A stretch of DNA of 64,000 nucleotides from Cohnella rhizoplanae (lineage in GTDB: Bacteria; Bacillota; Bacilli; Paenibacillales; Paenibacillaceae): positions 678,776 to 742,775 of the forward strand of contig NZ_CAOJCN010000001.1 in assembly GCF_948329515.1 (NCBI RefSeq), read 5' to 3'. The position numbers and the translations under genes were made by a program. The number at the start of each line of letters is the position of its first letter. The stretch's first letter is position 1. Of this stretch, positions 1-8,161 are shown in pieces. The notes under the pieces are model-generated. The model was given only the letters and a program-made list of their open reading frames with translations, was not told the DNA's origin and searched no databases.

Positions 1-160
1 ATTGGACGAGGCCGAGCGAGCGGCGCTCCGCGAGGAGGTGCCGATGCGGCGTTTCGCTACGCCGGAGGAGGTGGCCGAGCTCGTACGCTTCCTGACGCTT
101 GGCGCTTCCGATTATATTACGGGTCAGATCATCGGCCTGACCGGCGGCTGGCGCATGTAG
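1..160 (+). CDS. ymfI: SDR-family reductase, C-terminal end (YmfI-like)
   Basis: Only the last 52 codons of this gene lie in the window; the frame is open from base 2 and stops at TAG 158-160. The tail ends with the segment YITGQIIGLTGGWRM, the typical C-terminus of short-chain dehydrogenases of the FabG/3-oxoacyl-ACP reductase type, where the conserved ITGQ precedes the last beta strand. The catalytic Ser-Tyr-Lys and the nucleotide motif lie upstream of the window. The next genes match ymfJ and ymfK, so this is most likely the ymfI member of the same Bacillales block. Its substrate cannot be told from this fragment. Confidence 0.85.
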   Translation, partial: LDEAERAALREEVPMRRFATPEEVAELVRFLTLGASDYITGQIIGLTGGWRM

Positions 161-244
161 GCGCACGCGCTTCGTCCGCATAAAGCGATGCGGCCGGGGA
201 CATCTTATAGGAGCATTGATCCCAACCATCAAGGAGGATGCCCG

Positions 245-496
245 ATGTCTACCGTGCTCAGCAACTTTGAATCCTGGAAAAACTTTCTGGGCGACCGGAT
301 CGAGGCCGCGAAGAATATGGGTATCGGCGAAGACTCGATCGCCAAGCTCGCGTACGAGATCGGCGAATTTCTCGACAACAGGGTGGATCCGAAAAACGAA
401 GAGCAGCGCGTCCTGAAGGAACTGTGGGACGTAGGCGACGAAACCGAACGCAAGACGATGGCCGCGCTCATGGTCAAGCTCGCTAAACATAGCTGA
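245..496 (+). CDS. ymfJ: DUF3243 protein, YmfJ-like
   Basis: This 83-residue acidic soluble protein has no signal peptide or membrane segment. ATG 245 is chosen because AAGGAGG lies at 231-237, seven bases upstream; an in-frame upstream ATG at 188 has no ribosome site. The sequence (SWKNFLGDRIEAAKNMGI, then a C-terminal helix ending in VKLAKHS) matches the small DUF3243 family found next to ymfI and ymfK in Bacillales. The molecular role of the family is unknown. A strong intrinsic terminator follows at once, so it probably ends an operon containing the upstream reductase. Confidence 0.85.
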   Translation: MSTVLSNFESWKNFLGDRIEAAKNMGIGEDSIAKLAYEIGEFLDNRVDPKNEEQRVLKELWDVGDETERKTMAALMVKLAKHS

Positions 497-513
497 GCTT
501 GAAGTCCGGCAAT

Positions 514-551
514 GAAGGAGGTTCCGCCGTTCAAGGCGGAGCCTTCTTTTT
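514..551 (+). terminator. Intrinsic terminator after ymfJ
   Basis: An inverted repeat with core CCGCC/GGCGG and outer GAAGG/CCTTC arms is followed by a run of T. It closes the ymfI-ymfJ transcript. Confidence 0.85.
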
Positions 552-637
552 CGGTTGCCGGTCTCGTCGCAGGCGGCTATCCGACGAATGGGCATTTATA
601 ATCGAATAGGTCTTAAGTAGGAATCTGTTGTTGACTT

Positions 638-666
638 TTGCAGGAGCGAGTCCTGCGATGTAGAAT
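638..666 (+). promoter_or_regulatory. Sigma-A promoter of ymfK with a dyad in the spacer
   Basis: TTGCAG (638-643) and TAGAAT (661-666) are separated by 17 bases. The spacer holds a perfect inverted repeat, GCAGGA (640-645) and TCCTGC (651-656) with a 5-base centre. The site starts 61 bases before the ymfK start codon. The dyad could be an operator, but no cognate regulator is identifiable. Confidence 0.6.
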
Positions 667-698
667 GAAGTTTGAAGGAATCCGCATAGAGGTGTCTA

Positions 699-1469
699 AT
701 GAATACAAAACAGTGGTATATGGAATATAAGATACATAAAAACCGTCCGGGCCTGCTCGGAGACATCGCGTCTCTGCTCGGCATGCTCGAAGTGAATATC
801 CTGACGATCAACGGCGTGGAAGACCGCACCCGCGGCATGCTGCTGCAGACCGACGACGACGAGAAGATCGAGCTGCTCGGCAAAATGCTGGCCAAGGTGG
901 AGAACATCTCGATCGTGACCCTGCGTCCGCCCCGCCTGACGGATATTCTGGCCGTCCGGCACGGAAGATATATCGAGAGGGATTCGGACGACCGCAAGAC
1001 GTTCCGCTTCACGCGGGACGAGCTTGGACTGCTCGTCGACTTCCTGGGCGAGCTCTTCAAGCAGGAGGGCAACCAGACGATCGGCCTTCGCGGCATGCCG
1101 CGCGTCGGGAAGACCGAGTCCATCATCGCCGGCAGCGTGTGCGCCAACAAGCGGTGGGCGTTCGTCTCTTCGACGCTGCTCCGTCAGACCGTACGCAGCC
1201 AGCTATCCGAGGAAGAGCTGAACCCGCACAATGTGTTCATCATCGACGGCATCGTGAGCACGATCCGCTCCAACGACAAGCATTACAGTCTGCTGCAGGA
1301 CATTATGGCGATGCCGTCCACCAAGGTGATCGAGCATCCCGACATCTTCGTCCGCGAGTCGAGCTTCGACTACGACGTGTTCGACTGCATCGTCGAGCTG
1401 CGCAATACGCCCGACGAAGAGATTACGTACGAGAACTTCACGACCGCCGGCCTCGACGGCGGCTTCTGA
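699..1469 (+). CDS. ymfK: DUF3388 protein with ACT-like N-terminus and P-loop, YmfK-like
   Basis: This 256-residue soluble protein matches the DUF3388 family of Bacillales. Residues 1 to about 80 (starting MNTKQWYMEYKIHKNRPGLL) look like an ACT-type regulatory fold. A Walker A-like motif GMPRVGKT sits near residue 130, and VFIIDG further on may be a Walker B-like strand. ATG 699 is preceded by GAGGTG at 688-693. It has its own promoter but leads into rodZ after 47 bases. The function is not established; a small-molecule-sensing nucleotide-binding protein is inference from the domain layout. Confidence 0.85.
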   Translation: MNTKQWYMEYKIHKNRPGLLGDIASLLGMLEVNILTINGVEDRTRGMLLQTDDDEKIELLGKMLAKVENISIVTLRPPRLTDILAVRHGRYIERDSDDRKTFRFTRDELGLLVDFLGELFKQEGNQTIGLRGMPRVGKTESIIAGSVCANKRWAFVSSTLLRQTVRSQLSEEELNPHNVFIIDGIVSTIRSNDKHYSLLQDIMAMPSTKVIEHPDIFVRESSFDYDVFDCIVELRNTPDEEITYENFTTAGLDGGF

Positions 1470-1516
1470 ATTAAAGCGATTACCGATTATAAAGGAAACG
1501 GCCGGAGGTGAAGTTT

Positions 1517-2386
1517 GTGTCCGATCTGGGATTGCTGCTTCGCAAAGCGAGGGAGCAGCGGGGGTACAGCCTCGACGACATCCAGGAAATCACGAAGATC
1601 CGCAAACGCTACCTGGAAGCGATCGAATCCGGCGATTACAAGGTACTGCCCGGTTCGTTCTACGTCCGCGCCTTCGTCAAGACGTACGCCGAGACGGTAG
1701 GACTCGACGCCGAGGAGGTGCTGCGGCTCTATCACAAGGAATTGCCCAAGGCGCAGACGACGGAAGCCGCCTCGCCTGAGCCTTATATCCAACCCAAGAG
1801 CAGAAGGGTCCAGCACAACGATCGGGCGGGCAAGGTCGCGGTTACCTCGCTCATGTGGCTTTTCCCCGTACTGATCGCCGTCGTGCTTTACGTATATTAC
1901 GTGAACAACAAGGAAACCGCCGATACGCCCGGGGGAGCGACCGCGCCTCCCATCTCGACGGAGACCGGTTCGCCCGCCGCGTCAGCCACGCCGACGGCCA
2001 CGCCTACGCCTACGCCGACCCCGACGCCTACGCCGCCGCAGACGACCGTTACGTTCCGCGAGAAAAAGAACAGCCGGTATTACTTCGACGTATCGCCGGC
2101 AGGGACGCACGAGATAAAGATTACCTTTCCCGGGGGCAAGAGCTGGGTCGGCGTGAACTATAACAATTCCTCGGGCAAGTCGATCTACGGCAAGACACCG
2201 GAGCAGGACGAGGTTCTAAAGTTCGAGCTCGGCGAGACGCCGCTGTACGTGAATCTGGGCTTCGCCAAAGGCGCGCAGATCGAGATCGACGGCATCGCCG
2301 TCGACGACGAAGACGTTTCCGGCCGCAGAAGATTCATCTTTACGGTCGTAGACAACGCCGTTCAATCGGCTACGCCCACGCCTTGA
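1517..2386 (+). CDS. rodZ: Cell-shape/cytoskeletal membrane protein RodZ (YmfM)
   Basis: RodZ links the MreB cytoskeleton to the wall-synthesis machinery. This 289-residue protein has the family order: a cytoplasmic XRE-type helix-turn-helix region (residues 1-70, LGLLLRKAREQRGYSLDDIQ), one membrane segment near 113-131 (LMWLFPVLIAVVLYVYYV), an extracellular Thr-Pro repeat linker, and a C-terminal DUF4115 beta domain. GTG 1517 is chosen because GGAGGTG at 1504-1510 stands 6 bases upstream; GTG 1508 would lie inside that ribosome site. It lies 47 bases after ymfK and is followed by a small membrane-protein gene. Confidence 0.93.
   Translation: MSDLGLLLRKAREQRGYSLDDIQEITKIRKRYLEAIESGDYKVLPGSFYVRAFVKTYAETVGLDAEEVLRLYHKELPKAQTTEAASPEPYIQPKSRRVQHNDRAGKVAVTSLMWLFPVLIAVVLYVYYVNNKETADTPGGATAPPISTETGSPAASATPTATPTPTPTPTPTPPQTTVTFREKKNSRYYFDVSPAGTHEIKITFPGGKSWVGVNYNNSSGKSIYGKTPEQDEVLKFELGETPLYVNLGFAKGAQIEIDGIAVDDEDVSGRRRFIFTVVDNAVQSATPTP
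1988..2038 (+). repeat. Thr-Pro codon repeat in rodZ
   Basis: Tandem ACG-CCN codons encode a run of Thr-Pro pairs, interrupted once by Ala. This forms a stiff extended linker between the membrane segment and the extracellular domain. Such a simple repeat may vary in length between strains. Confidence 0.8.
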
Positions 2387-2467
2387 CGAGAGGCCTACGC
2401 ATATTCGATAACCTCTGGAGACAGGCTAGGGTAGGCAAGGGATACTCTCGCATGGAGGTTATTGCGC

Positions 2468-2629
2468 ATGGCCGTCAGTTGGATCGTGACCGCGATCGGC
2501 GTCGTCGTCAGCTTGCTGGGCTGGCTAATGACGCCGAGCGCCTGGGGCTACGGCATTCTAGGCTTCGGGCTTGCCTGGATCGTGCTCGGCGTGCTGGATT
2601 TGTTCCGCGAGCCTGCCCGCGGCAGGTGA
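2468..2629 (+). CDS. Small two-helix membrane protein
   Basis: A 53-residue reading frame starts at ATG 2468 with GGAGG at 2454-2458. It encodes two hydrophobic segments, roughly residues 4-21 (SWIVTAIGVVVSLLGWLM) and 28-46 (YGILGFGLAWIVLGVLDL), and ends with a short basic tail. It lies between rodZ and a strong terminator, so it is probably the last gene of the ymfK-rodZ transcript. No family is recognised. The good ribosome site, the hydrophobic pattern and the terminator right after the stop support a real gene. Confidence 0.65.
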   Translation: MAVSWIVTAIGVVVSLLGWLMTPSAWGYGILGFGLAWIVLGVLDLFREPARGR

Positions 2630-2646
2630 TCTTAACGCACCAAGGG

Positions 2647-2679
2647 GAGAATGAGCGCGCACTCATTCTCTTTTTTTTT
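2647..2679 (+). terminator. Strong intrinsic terminator
   Basis: GAGAATGAG (2647-2655) pairs with CTCATTCTC (2662-2670) and is followed by nine T. It ends the ymfK-rodZ-small membrane protein transcript. Confidence 0.95.
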
Positions 2680-2711
2680 GCGGGCCGGCGGGTTTCCGAT
2701 GCGCGCGCATC

Positions 2712-2742
2712 TTGGAAACCTGGCGCATGATCGTGTTATAAT
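2712..2742 (+). promoter_or_regulatory. Extended -10 promoter of yajQ
   Basis: TATAAT at 2737-2742 is preceded by TG at the extended -10 position, with a weaker TTGGAA at 2712-2717 (19-base spacer). The yajQ start is 36 bases downstream. Confidence 0.65.
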
Positions 2743-2777
2743 GGACACAATCGATAATCAGGAAAGGAAGACTACAT

Positions 2778-3269
2778 ATGGCATCCGAATACTCATTCGA
2801 CATCGTTTCCAAGGTAGAACTGCAGGAAGTGAGCAACGCCGTCCAGCAGGCGGTGAAGGAGATCGAGACCCGGTTCGACTTCAAGGGCAGCAAGAGCAGC
2901 ATCTCCCTCGAGGGCGAATCGCTTACCGTGGCTTCGGACGACGAATACCGTCTGAAGAGCGTGATCGATATTTTGCAGAGCAAGCTGATCAAGCGGGGCG
3001 TGCCGATTCGCAATCTCGACTACGGCAAGATCGAGCCCGCATCGGGGAGTACGGTCCGGCAGAATATCAAGCTCAAGCAGGGCGTCGATCAGGATAACGC
3101 GAGGAAAATCAACATTTTGATTCGAGACTCGAAGTTGAAGGTAAAGAGCCAGATCCAGGGAGATCAGCTGCGCGTGACGGGCAAGAGCAAGGACGACTTG
3201 CAGGCGATCATGTCCCTGCTCAAGGGCGCCGAGCTGCCGCTCGAGCTTCAATTTACGAATTACCGCTAA
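2778..3269 (+). CDS. yajQ: YajQ family nucleotide-binding protein (DUF520)
   Basis: This 163-residue cytoplasmic protein is a full-length YajQ/DUF520 protein. The family has two ferredoxin-like domains that bind nucleic acids or nucleotides, and a Xanthomonas homologue is a cyclic-di-GMP effector. Diagnostic segments are [18 protein letters not shown] near residue 35, the LIKRGVP/LDYG region in the middle, and the C-terminal [11 protein letters not shown]. It is a single-gene unit between a terminator and the pgsA promoter. An EAL-domain gene at 32.6 kb shows that cyclic-di-GMP turnover is possible in this organism, but a link is speculation. Confidence 0.92.
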   Translation: MASEYSFDIVSKVELQEVSNAVQQAVKEIETRFDFKGSKSSISLEGESLTVASDDEYRLKSVIDILQSKLIKRGVPIRNLDYGKIEPASGSTVRQNIKLKQGVDQDNARKINILIRDSKLKVKSQIQGDQLRVTGKSKDDLQAIMSLLKGAELPLELQFTNYR

Positions 3270-3293
3270 ACGGGGCGCGCCTTTCGGCAATTT

Positions 3294-3323
3294 TTGACAC
3301 TTTGGCGCGGCTTCATTTATACT
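3294..3323 (+). promoter_or_regulatory. Sigma-A promoter upstream of pgsA-cinA
   Basis: TTGACA (3294-3299) and TATACT (3318-3323) are separated by 18 bases. The pgsA start lies 135 bases further, leaving a leader of about 125 bases with no clear structure. Confidence 0.8.
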
Positions 3324-3457
3324 GACTTGAACATTCAATTTGGCGAAAAAGCCTGGGGGAAGTCATTCATGGTAGAGACAGTCCGCGGACAACGGCTCCG
3401 CAGCCCGCAGCAGCCCGCATACGACGGCGGCCGGCATGAAAATGGGGAGGTGTCTTC

Positions 3458-4075
3458 ATGAATTTGGCGAATCGAATAACGCTCGCACGTATCTTCCTGG
3501 TGCCGATCATGACCTTTTTCCTGCTGGTCAAGCTCGACGTGTCGCCGCTCACCATCGGCACGTACTCGATTTCCTACAATCAGGTCTTCGCCCTGATTCT
3601 GTTCATCATCGCGGCCAGCACCGACGGTCTGGACGGCTACATCGCCCGCAAGCATAAGATCGTGACGAATCTCGGCAAGCTGCTCGATCCGCTCGCGGAC
3701 AAGCTGCTGGTCGCGGCCGTCTTGATCTCGCTGGTCGAGATGGGCAAGCTCGACGCATGGGTCGCCATCGTCATCATCAGCCGCGAATGGGCGGTCACGG
3801 GGCTTCGCCAGGTCGCCTTGCTCGAAGGGTCCGTCATGGCCGCCAGCAAGTGGGGCAAATGGAAGACGGCCATTCAGATCGCGATGATCATCGTGCTGCT
3901 GCTGAACAACTTCCCGTTCTTTTACGTGCACATCCCGCTCGATACGATCGCCATTTGGGCGGCGGCCGTCATTACGGTGTACTCGGGTGTCGATTACTTC
4001 GTGAAAAACAAAAACGTGATTCCGTTGTCCGATCCGCCCGTCGACGACGGCAAGGAGGCGCGCCGGAACGCATGA
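3458..4075 (+). CDS. pgsA: CDP-diacylglycerol-glycerol-3-phosphate 3-phosphatidyltransferase
   Basis: PgsA makes phosphatidylglycerophosphate, the committed step to phosphatidylglycerol, in the membrane. The 205-residue protein has several membrane helices and the CDP-alcohol phosphotransferase signature DGLDGYIAR followed by G, D and D at the right spacing (NLGKLLDPLADKLL). ATG 3458 has GGGGAGG upstream. Its stop overlaps the cinA start (ATGA), so the two are translationally coupled, the same pairing as in other Bacillales just ahead of recA. Confidence 0.95.
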   Translation: MNLANRITLARIFLVPIMTFFLLVKLDVSPLTIGTYSISYNQVFALILFIIAASTDGLDGYIARKHKIVTNLGKLLDPLADKLLVAAVLISLVEMGKLDAWVAIVIISREWAVTGLRQVALLEGSVMAASKWGKWKTAIQIAMIIVLLLNNFPFFYVHIPLDTIAIWAAAVITVYSGVDYFVKNKNVIPLSDPPVDDGKEARRNA

Positions 4076-5325
4076 GAGCAGAGATCATCGCGGTCGGTAC
4101 CGAGCTGCTGCTCGGCCAGATCGTCAACACCAACGCGCAGTTTCTATCGCAGCGTCTCGCCGATCTCGGCGTCGACGTGTATTTTCAGACCGTCGTCGGG
4201 GATAACGAGGCGCGCCTGAAGGAAGCGATCGCGATCGCCGAGTCCAGAGCCGACCTCGTTCTGTTCACCGGCGGCTTGGGGCCAACGATGGACGATCTCA
4301 CGAGGGACGTGCTGGCGGCCCACCTCGGCGTCGGCATCACGATGCACGAGCCTACGCTCGCCAAGATCGAAGCCCTGTTCGCGGGCCGCCCTGCATCGCT
4401 GATCGAGATCAACCGCCGGCAGGCCATGCTGGTCGAGGGGGCTTCGCCGCTGCGCAACGACGCCGGGCTTGCCGTCGGCAGCGCGCTCACGGCGGGCGGC
4501 ACGCACTATATGCTGCTGCCCGGCCCGCCGCGGGAGATGAAGCCGATGTTCCTGAACGACGGCAGCGCGTGGCTGACCGAGCGGCTGGGCGGCGCAGAAG
4601 CGCTTCATTCGGCGATGCTGCGCTTCTGCGGCATCGGCGAGTCCGCGCTTGAGGAGCTGTACAAGGATCTGATCGAGGCGCAGCGCGACCCGACGCTGGC
4701 CACGTACGCCAAGGAAGGCGAGGTGGCGCTCCGGGTGTCCACCAAGGCCGCTACGGCCCAGGAGGCGGAGCGCCGGCTGGCTCCGACGCTGGACGAGATC
4801 CGCAGGCGCGGCGAGCGTTATCTGTACGCGGAGAGCGACGTGCCGCTGGAGGCGGAGGTCATTCGTCTGCTCGCGGCGCAGCGGCGCACGATCTCCTGCG
4901 CGGAGAGCTGTACGGGCGGCCTCATCGCGACGCTGCTGACGACGGTTCCGGGCAGCGCGGACGCGTTCCTGGGCGGCGTCGTGAGCTACAGCAATTCCGT
5001 GAAGCGGGATCTGCTTGGCGTCGACCCCGCGCTGCTCGAGGTCGAGAACGCCCCGGGAGCGGTCAGCGAGGAGACCGCCCTCGCGATGGCGGAGGGAATG
5101 CGCCGGTCGGCCGACACGGATCTGGCATTGTCCGTTACCGGGGTGGCGGGACCGGCTTCCTCCGAAGGCAAGCCCGTCGGGCTGGTCTTCATCGCGATCG
5201 CCGAGCGGGGCAAGCCCGCCCGGGCGGAGCGGCTGCAGCTGCAGGGCGACCGCGAAGGCATCCGGATCCGCGCCGCGAAGCGGGCGCTGTACATGGCCTG
5301 GCTGCGGCTCACCGGCAAGGACTGA
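4072..5325 (+). CDS. cinA: CinA: competence/damage-inducible protein, NMN amidase type
   Basis: This 417-residue protein has the full two-domain CinA layout. Residues 1-170 are a MoaB/MogA-like COG1058 domain (EIIAVGTELLLGQIVNTNAQ; TGGLGPTMDDLTRD), and the last 160 residues form the nicotinamide-nucleotide amidase domain (SCAESCTGGLIATLL; VTGVAGPAS). The second domain deamidates NMN in pyridine-nucleotide salvage. ATG 4072 overlaps the pgsA stop and has AAGGAGG at 4050-4056; longer in-frame readings run through pgsA and are not real. In many Gram-positives cinA is co-transcribed with recA, but here terminators and a separate recA promoter intervene. Confidence 0.95.
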   Translation: MRAEIIAVGTELLLGQIVNTNAQFLSQRLADLGVDVYFQTVVGDNEARLKEAIAIAESRADLVLFTGGLGPTMDDLTRDVLAAHLGVGITMHEPTLAKIEALFAGRPASLIEINRRQAMLVEGASPLRNDAGLAVGSALTAGGTHYMLLPGPPREMKPMFLNDGSAWLTERLGGAEALHSAMLRFCGIGESALEELYKDLIEAQRDPTLATYAKEGEVALRVSTKAATAQEAERRLAPTLDEIRRRGERYLYAESDVPLEAEVIRLLAAQRRTISCAESCTGGLIATLLTTVPGSADAFLGGVVSYSNSVKRDLLGVDPALLEVENAPGAVSEETALAMAEGMRRSADTDLALSVTGVAGPASSEGKPVGLVFIAIAERGKPARAERLQLQGDREGIRIRAAKRALYMAWLRLTGKD

Positions 5326-5382
5326 CGCAGGCGCGGCGGTTGACTGGACCTTGCGATTGCATTCGTTTCGGCAGCGTCCGCA

Positions 5383-5411
5383 TTGCGCATTCATCTTCCG
5401 TCTGATAAAAT
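5383..5411 (+). promoter_or_regulatory. Candidate promoter in the cinA-recA gap
   Basis: TTGCGC (5383-5388) and TAAAAT (5406-5411) are separated by 17 bases. No open frame follows before the terminator at 5443-5484, so it would drive only a short RNA. Confidence 0.5.
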
Positions 5412-5417
5412 GCATCT

Positions 5418-5484
5418 ATCGAATCGATCGGCCGCAAAGCATGCGCCGCGCGTTCTCCTGACGGAGGACGGCGGCGCTTTTTGT
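5418..5484 (+). ncRNA. Candidate short non-coding RNA between cinA and recA
   Basis: The 389-base gap between cinA and recA holds no gene. It does hold a 17-spaced promoter whose start would fall near 5418, followed by a long GC-rich hairpin (GCGCCGC at 5443-5449 with GCGGCGC at 5471-5477) and a T run. The predicted transcript is about 65 bases, mostly the hairpin. Alternatively the hairpin is simply the cinA terminator and the promoter match is chance. The part between 5485 and 5582 shows nothing. Confidence 0.35.
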
Positions 5485-5582
5485 TTTGCGGACGATGGCG
5501 AAGGGGGTGGCGGGACGATTGCGGCAGGGGACGAGCTTGCGCCGGTTGTCGAATTATGATAGATTGATTAGGAAAGTTGCGG

Positions 5583-5622
5583 AAGAACCGTAGCGAAGAA
5601 TACTTTGCTGCGGTTCTTTTTT
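5583..5622 (+). terminator. Intrinsic terminator upstream of recA
   Basis: AGAACCG (5584-5590) followed by AGC pairs with GCTGCGGTTCT and leads into six T, ending about 30 bases before the recA promoter. It insulates recA from upstream reading. Confidence 0.85.
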
Positions 5623-5632
5623 GGAAGTAATT

Positions 5633-5646
5633 CGAACAAATGTTCG
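5633..5646 (+). promoter_or_regulatory. LexA/DinR (SOS) box of recA
   Basis: The site is CGAAC-AAAT-GTTCG, a perfect match to the Gram-positive CGAAC-N4-GTTCG consensus, 8 bases upstream of the recA -35. It shows recA is under LexA control. Confidence 0.95.
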
Positions 5647-5654
5647 CAAAAAGC

Positions 5655-5683
5655 TTGGCAAACGGTTAAAAAAAAGTTATAAT
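5655..5683 (+). promoter_or_regulatory. Sigma-A promoter of recA
   Basis: TTGGCA (5655-5660) and TATAAT (5678-5683) are separated by 17 bases, immediately after the SOS box. Confidence 0.9.
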
Positions 5684-5714
5684 ATAACTATTAAATGATA
5701 AGGATGTGGGTGTG

Positions 5715-6770
5715 TTGTCCGATCGTCGCGCCGCATTAGAGATGGCATTGCGCCAGATTGAAAAGCAATTCGGCAAGGGCTCGATCATGAAGCTGGGAGA
5801 GCAAGCCAACCTGCAAGTCGAGACGTATTCCAGCGGAGCGCTGGCTTTGGATATCGCCCTCGGGATCGGCGGATTCCCGCGGGGCCGGATTATTGAAGTG
5901 TACGGCCCGGAATCTTCGGGCAAGACGACCGTCGCCCTGCATGCGATCGCCGAGGTACAACGGGCCGGCGGACAAGCCGCCTTTATCGACGCCGAGCATG
6001 CGCTCGATCCGCTGTACGCCCGCAACCTGGGCGTCAATATCGACGAACTGCTGCTGAGCCAGCCGGATACCGGCGAGCAGGCGCTGGAGATCGCCGAAGC
6101 GCTCGTCCGCAGCGGCGCGGTCGACATCGTGGTCGTCGACTCGGTCGCTGCGCTCGTGCCGAAGGCCGAGATCGAGGGCGACATGGGCGATTCGTTCGTG
6201 GGCCTGCAGGCGCGACTGATGTCGCAAGCGATGCGCAAGCTGTCCGGCGCCATCAGCAAGTCCAAGTCCATCGCGGTGTTCATCAACCAGCTTCGCGAGA
6301 AGGTCGGCGTTATGTTTGGCAATCCCGAGACGACGCCGGGCGGCCGCGCGCTCAAGTTCTACGCCAGCGTGCGTCTTGACGTGCGCCGGATTGAGTCCAT
6401 CAAGCAAGGCAATGACGTCGTGGGCAACCGGACGCGCATCAAGGTCGTGAAGAACAAGGTGGCTCCGCCGTTCAGGCAGGCGGAGGTCGACATTATGTAC
6501 GGCGAAGGCATCTCTCGCGAAGGCAGCATCATCGATATCGGCGTAGAGCTGGATATCGTGCAGAAGAGCGGCGCTTGGTTCTCTTACAACGGCGAGCGTC
6601 TCGGACAGGGGCGTGAGAATTCGAAGCAGTTCCTGAAGGATCACGCTGACCTTACCGGGCAGATCGAAAGGCAAATTCGCGAGGCTACGTTAAACGAGGT
6701 GGCTGTGGCTGCCCGCACCAGCGAGGCGCAGCCGGACGACGAGGAAGAGCCGGACTTCGAGAACGAATAA
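5715..6770 (+). CDS. recA: Recombinase RecA
   Basis: RecA forms filaments on single-stranded DNA, drives strand exchange and triggers LexA self-cleavage. The protein (351 residues) has Walker A GPESSGKT at about residues 64-71, the [11 protein letters not shown]alker B strand, the L2 region with [12 protein letters not shown], and an acidic C-terminal tail ([11 protein letters not shown]). Start choice: TTG 5715 gives [12 protein letters not shown], aligning with other Bacillales RecA proteins; GTG 5712 is also possible with AAGGA at 5700-5704, while GTG 5706 is too close to that site. It is controlled by the SOS box and ends at a terminator before recX. Confidence 0.98.
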   Translation: MSDRRAALEMALRQIEKQFGKGSIMKLGEQANLQVETYSSGALALDIALGIGGFPRGRIIEVYGPESSGKTTVALHAIAEVQRAGGQAAFIDAEHALDPLYARNLGVNIDELLLSQPDTGEQALEIAEALVRSGAVDIVVVDSVAALVPKAEIEGDMGDSFVGLQARLMSQAMRKLSGAISKSKSIAVFINQLREKVGVMFGNPETTPGGRALKFYASVRLDVRRIESIKQGNDVVGNRTRIKVVKNKVAPPFRQAEVDIMYGEGISREGSIIDIGVELDIVQKSGAWFSYNGERLGQGRENSKQFLKDHADLTGQIERQIREATLNEVAVAARTSEAQPDDEEEPDFENE

Positions 6771-6783
6771 TAGGCATCAGCTT

Positions 6784-6812
6784 AGGGCGTCCGCAGCCGC
6801 GGATGCCCTTTT
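6784..6812 (+). terminator. Intrinsic terminator after recA
   Basis: AGGGC-TCCGC pairs with GCGGA-GCCCT and is followed by four T. Read-through would give a recA-recX transcript. Confidence 0.75.
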
Positions 6813-6864
6813 AGGTGTATGGGTTTATAATTAAAGCAGCTAAAAGCGAGGAGGTTGACCGGCA

Positions 6865-7878
6865 ATGGTTGAAAAGAAATCGGAGCCGAACCCGGCTGAC
6901 CGGATCGTAGACATATCGGAAGAGCAGGATTGGGATCGGTCGCGCACGCTCAGCGCTTCGCCGCGGGGATCCGCGGAATCGGACGAGGAGAACTCAGGGC
7001 GTTCAGGCGGTAAGTCCGCGGCAGCAAAGAAGTCGCGATCAAGCGGGAAATCGTCGTGGACCAGGTCGGGAATGGGAGCGAATGTTCGCCAGGGCGGGAA
7101 TGCGAGATCCGGATACGCCAGGCGGCAAGCCGAGGACGCGGATGATGAGGCGGACGAGCGGCGCAAGGCGCCGGCTTCGGCGGTCATCGCGGCCGTCGAA
7201 GCGGACCCCAAGCGGCCGGCGATGTACAAGCTGGCGGTCGCGGTTGACGGCGAGTCGGAGCAGACGCTGATCAGCGTTCATGAGGATACGCTGGTCGAGT
7301 GGCGGCTGCTTAAGGACCGGAGGTTGTCCCCCGAGGAGTGGGAGATGCTCCGCAAGGAGCAGGAGAAGGAAGAGGCCTATCGCTCCGCGCTGTATATGCT
7401 GGACTTCAAGGCCCGTACGCAGGCCGAGCTCAGGCGGGGGCTTGCGCGCAAAGGGTATGCGCCCGAAGCGATCAGCGGCTGCCTGGAGCGGCTCGTGAAG
7501 CAAGGCTACGTGAACGACGCCGTCTTCGCGCAGCGCTTTACGGAACAGCGCGTGACCGGGCAAAAGAAGGGCAGCCGACTGGTTCGCCAGGAGCTGATGC
7601 AGCGCGGGATCGACAAACAGGAGATCGAGGAAGCGATCCGCGGGATCGACGACGAGGCGGAGAAAGCGTCCGCGCTGGCGCTCGCCGTCAAGCGGTGGCC
7701 TTCCATTAAGGGGAAGAGCGAGCGGGAAAAGCAAATGAAGCTCATGAACGTGCTGCTGCGGAGGGGGTTCCCGAACGCGGCCGCGCGCGAAGCGGTACGC
7801 AGGGCTACGGCTTCCGCCGCCGAAGCGGAGGAATGGGAGCAGCAGGACGAGCCGTACGAAGAAGACGACTTTCAGTGA
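6865..7878 (+). CDS. recX: Regulatory protein RecX with long disordered N-terminus
   Basis: RecX binds RecA filaments and modulates their activity. Residues about 170-320 contain the three-helix tandem repeats of the family (YMLDFKARTQAELRRGLARK; LVKQGYVNDAVFAQRF; GSRLVRQELMQRGID). The 337-residue protein is longer than usual: residues 1-100 are rich in Ser, Arg, Lys and Asp and look disordered, and residues 115-160 resemble the small domain preceding RecX repeats in Bacillales. ATG 6865 has GAGGAGG upstream. Being 94 bases after recA fits the common recA-recX pairing. Confidence 0.92.
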   Translation: MVEKKSEPNPADRIVDISEEQDWDRSRTLSASPRGSAESDEENSGRSGGKSAAAKKSRSSGKSSWTRSGMGANVRQGGNARSGYARRQAEDADDEADERRKAPASAVIAAVEADPKRPAMYKLAVAVDGESEQTLISVHEDTLVEWRLLKDRRLSPEEWEMLRKEQEKEEAYRSALYMLDFKARTQAELRRGLARKGYAPEAISGCLERLVKQGYVNDAVFAQRFTEQRVTGQKKGSRLVRQELMQRGIDKQEIEEAIRGIDDEAEKASALALAVKRWPSIKGKSEREKQMKLMNVLLRRGFPNAAAREAVRRATASAAEAEEWEQQDEPYEEDDFQ

Positions 7879-7962
7879 GCGTCCTAGACATGCCGGTCCG
7901 GGCAAGCTTTAGCGCCGTCCGTTACGACGGCGGGATGCGTTGGAACGTCCTCCCGGCATTGC

Positions 7963-7992
7963 TTGACAATCCATTTTCACAAAAGATACAAT
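7963..7992 (+). promoter_or_regulatory. Sigma-A promoter of rny-ymdB
   Basis: TTGACA (7963-7968) and TACAAT (7987-7992) are separated by 18 bases. The leader to the rny start is about 160 bases long. Confidence 0.85.
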
Positions 7993-8161
7993 GAGTGAGT
8001 ATTCCATCATCGCGCTTCCGATCCTTTTTCCTTCCAAAAAACGATTCGGAATGTGATTATTCGACGATTTACGCGAGACTACGGAACGGTTCTGAAACCG
8101 GAGCACAATTAAATAGGTGTCCCAAGATTTGCCTTGGTGATGCAACGAGGAGGTGAAGACC

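Noticed and set aside
3757..4071. N-terminal extension of cinA reading through pgsA
   Set aside because: It is out of frame with pgsA and has no similarity to CinA; the ATG at 4072 gives the family N-terminus and overlaps the pgsA stop.
5551..5560. A second promoter before the 5583-5622 hairpin
   Set aside because: TATGAT is present but no -35 hexamer stands at 16-18 bases, so a second short RNA is not supported.
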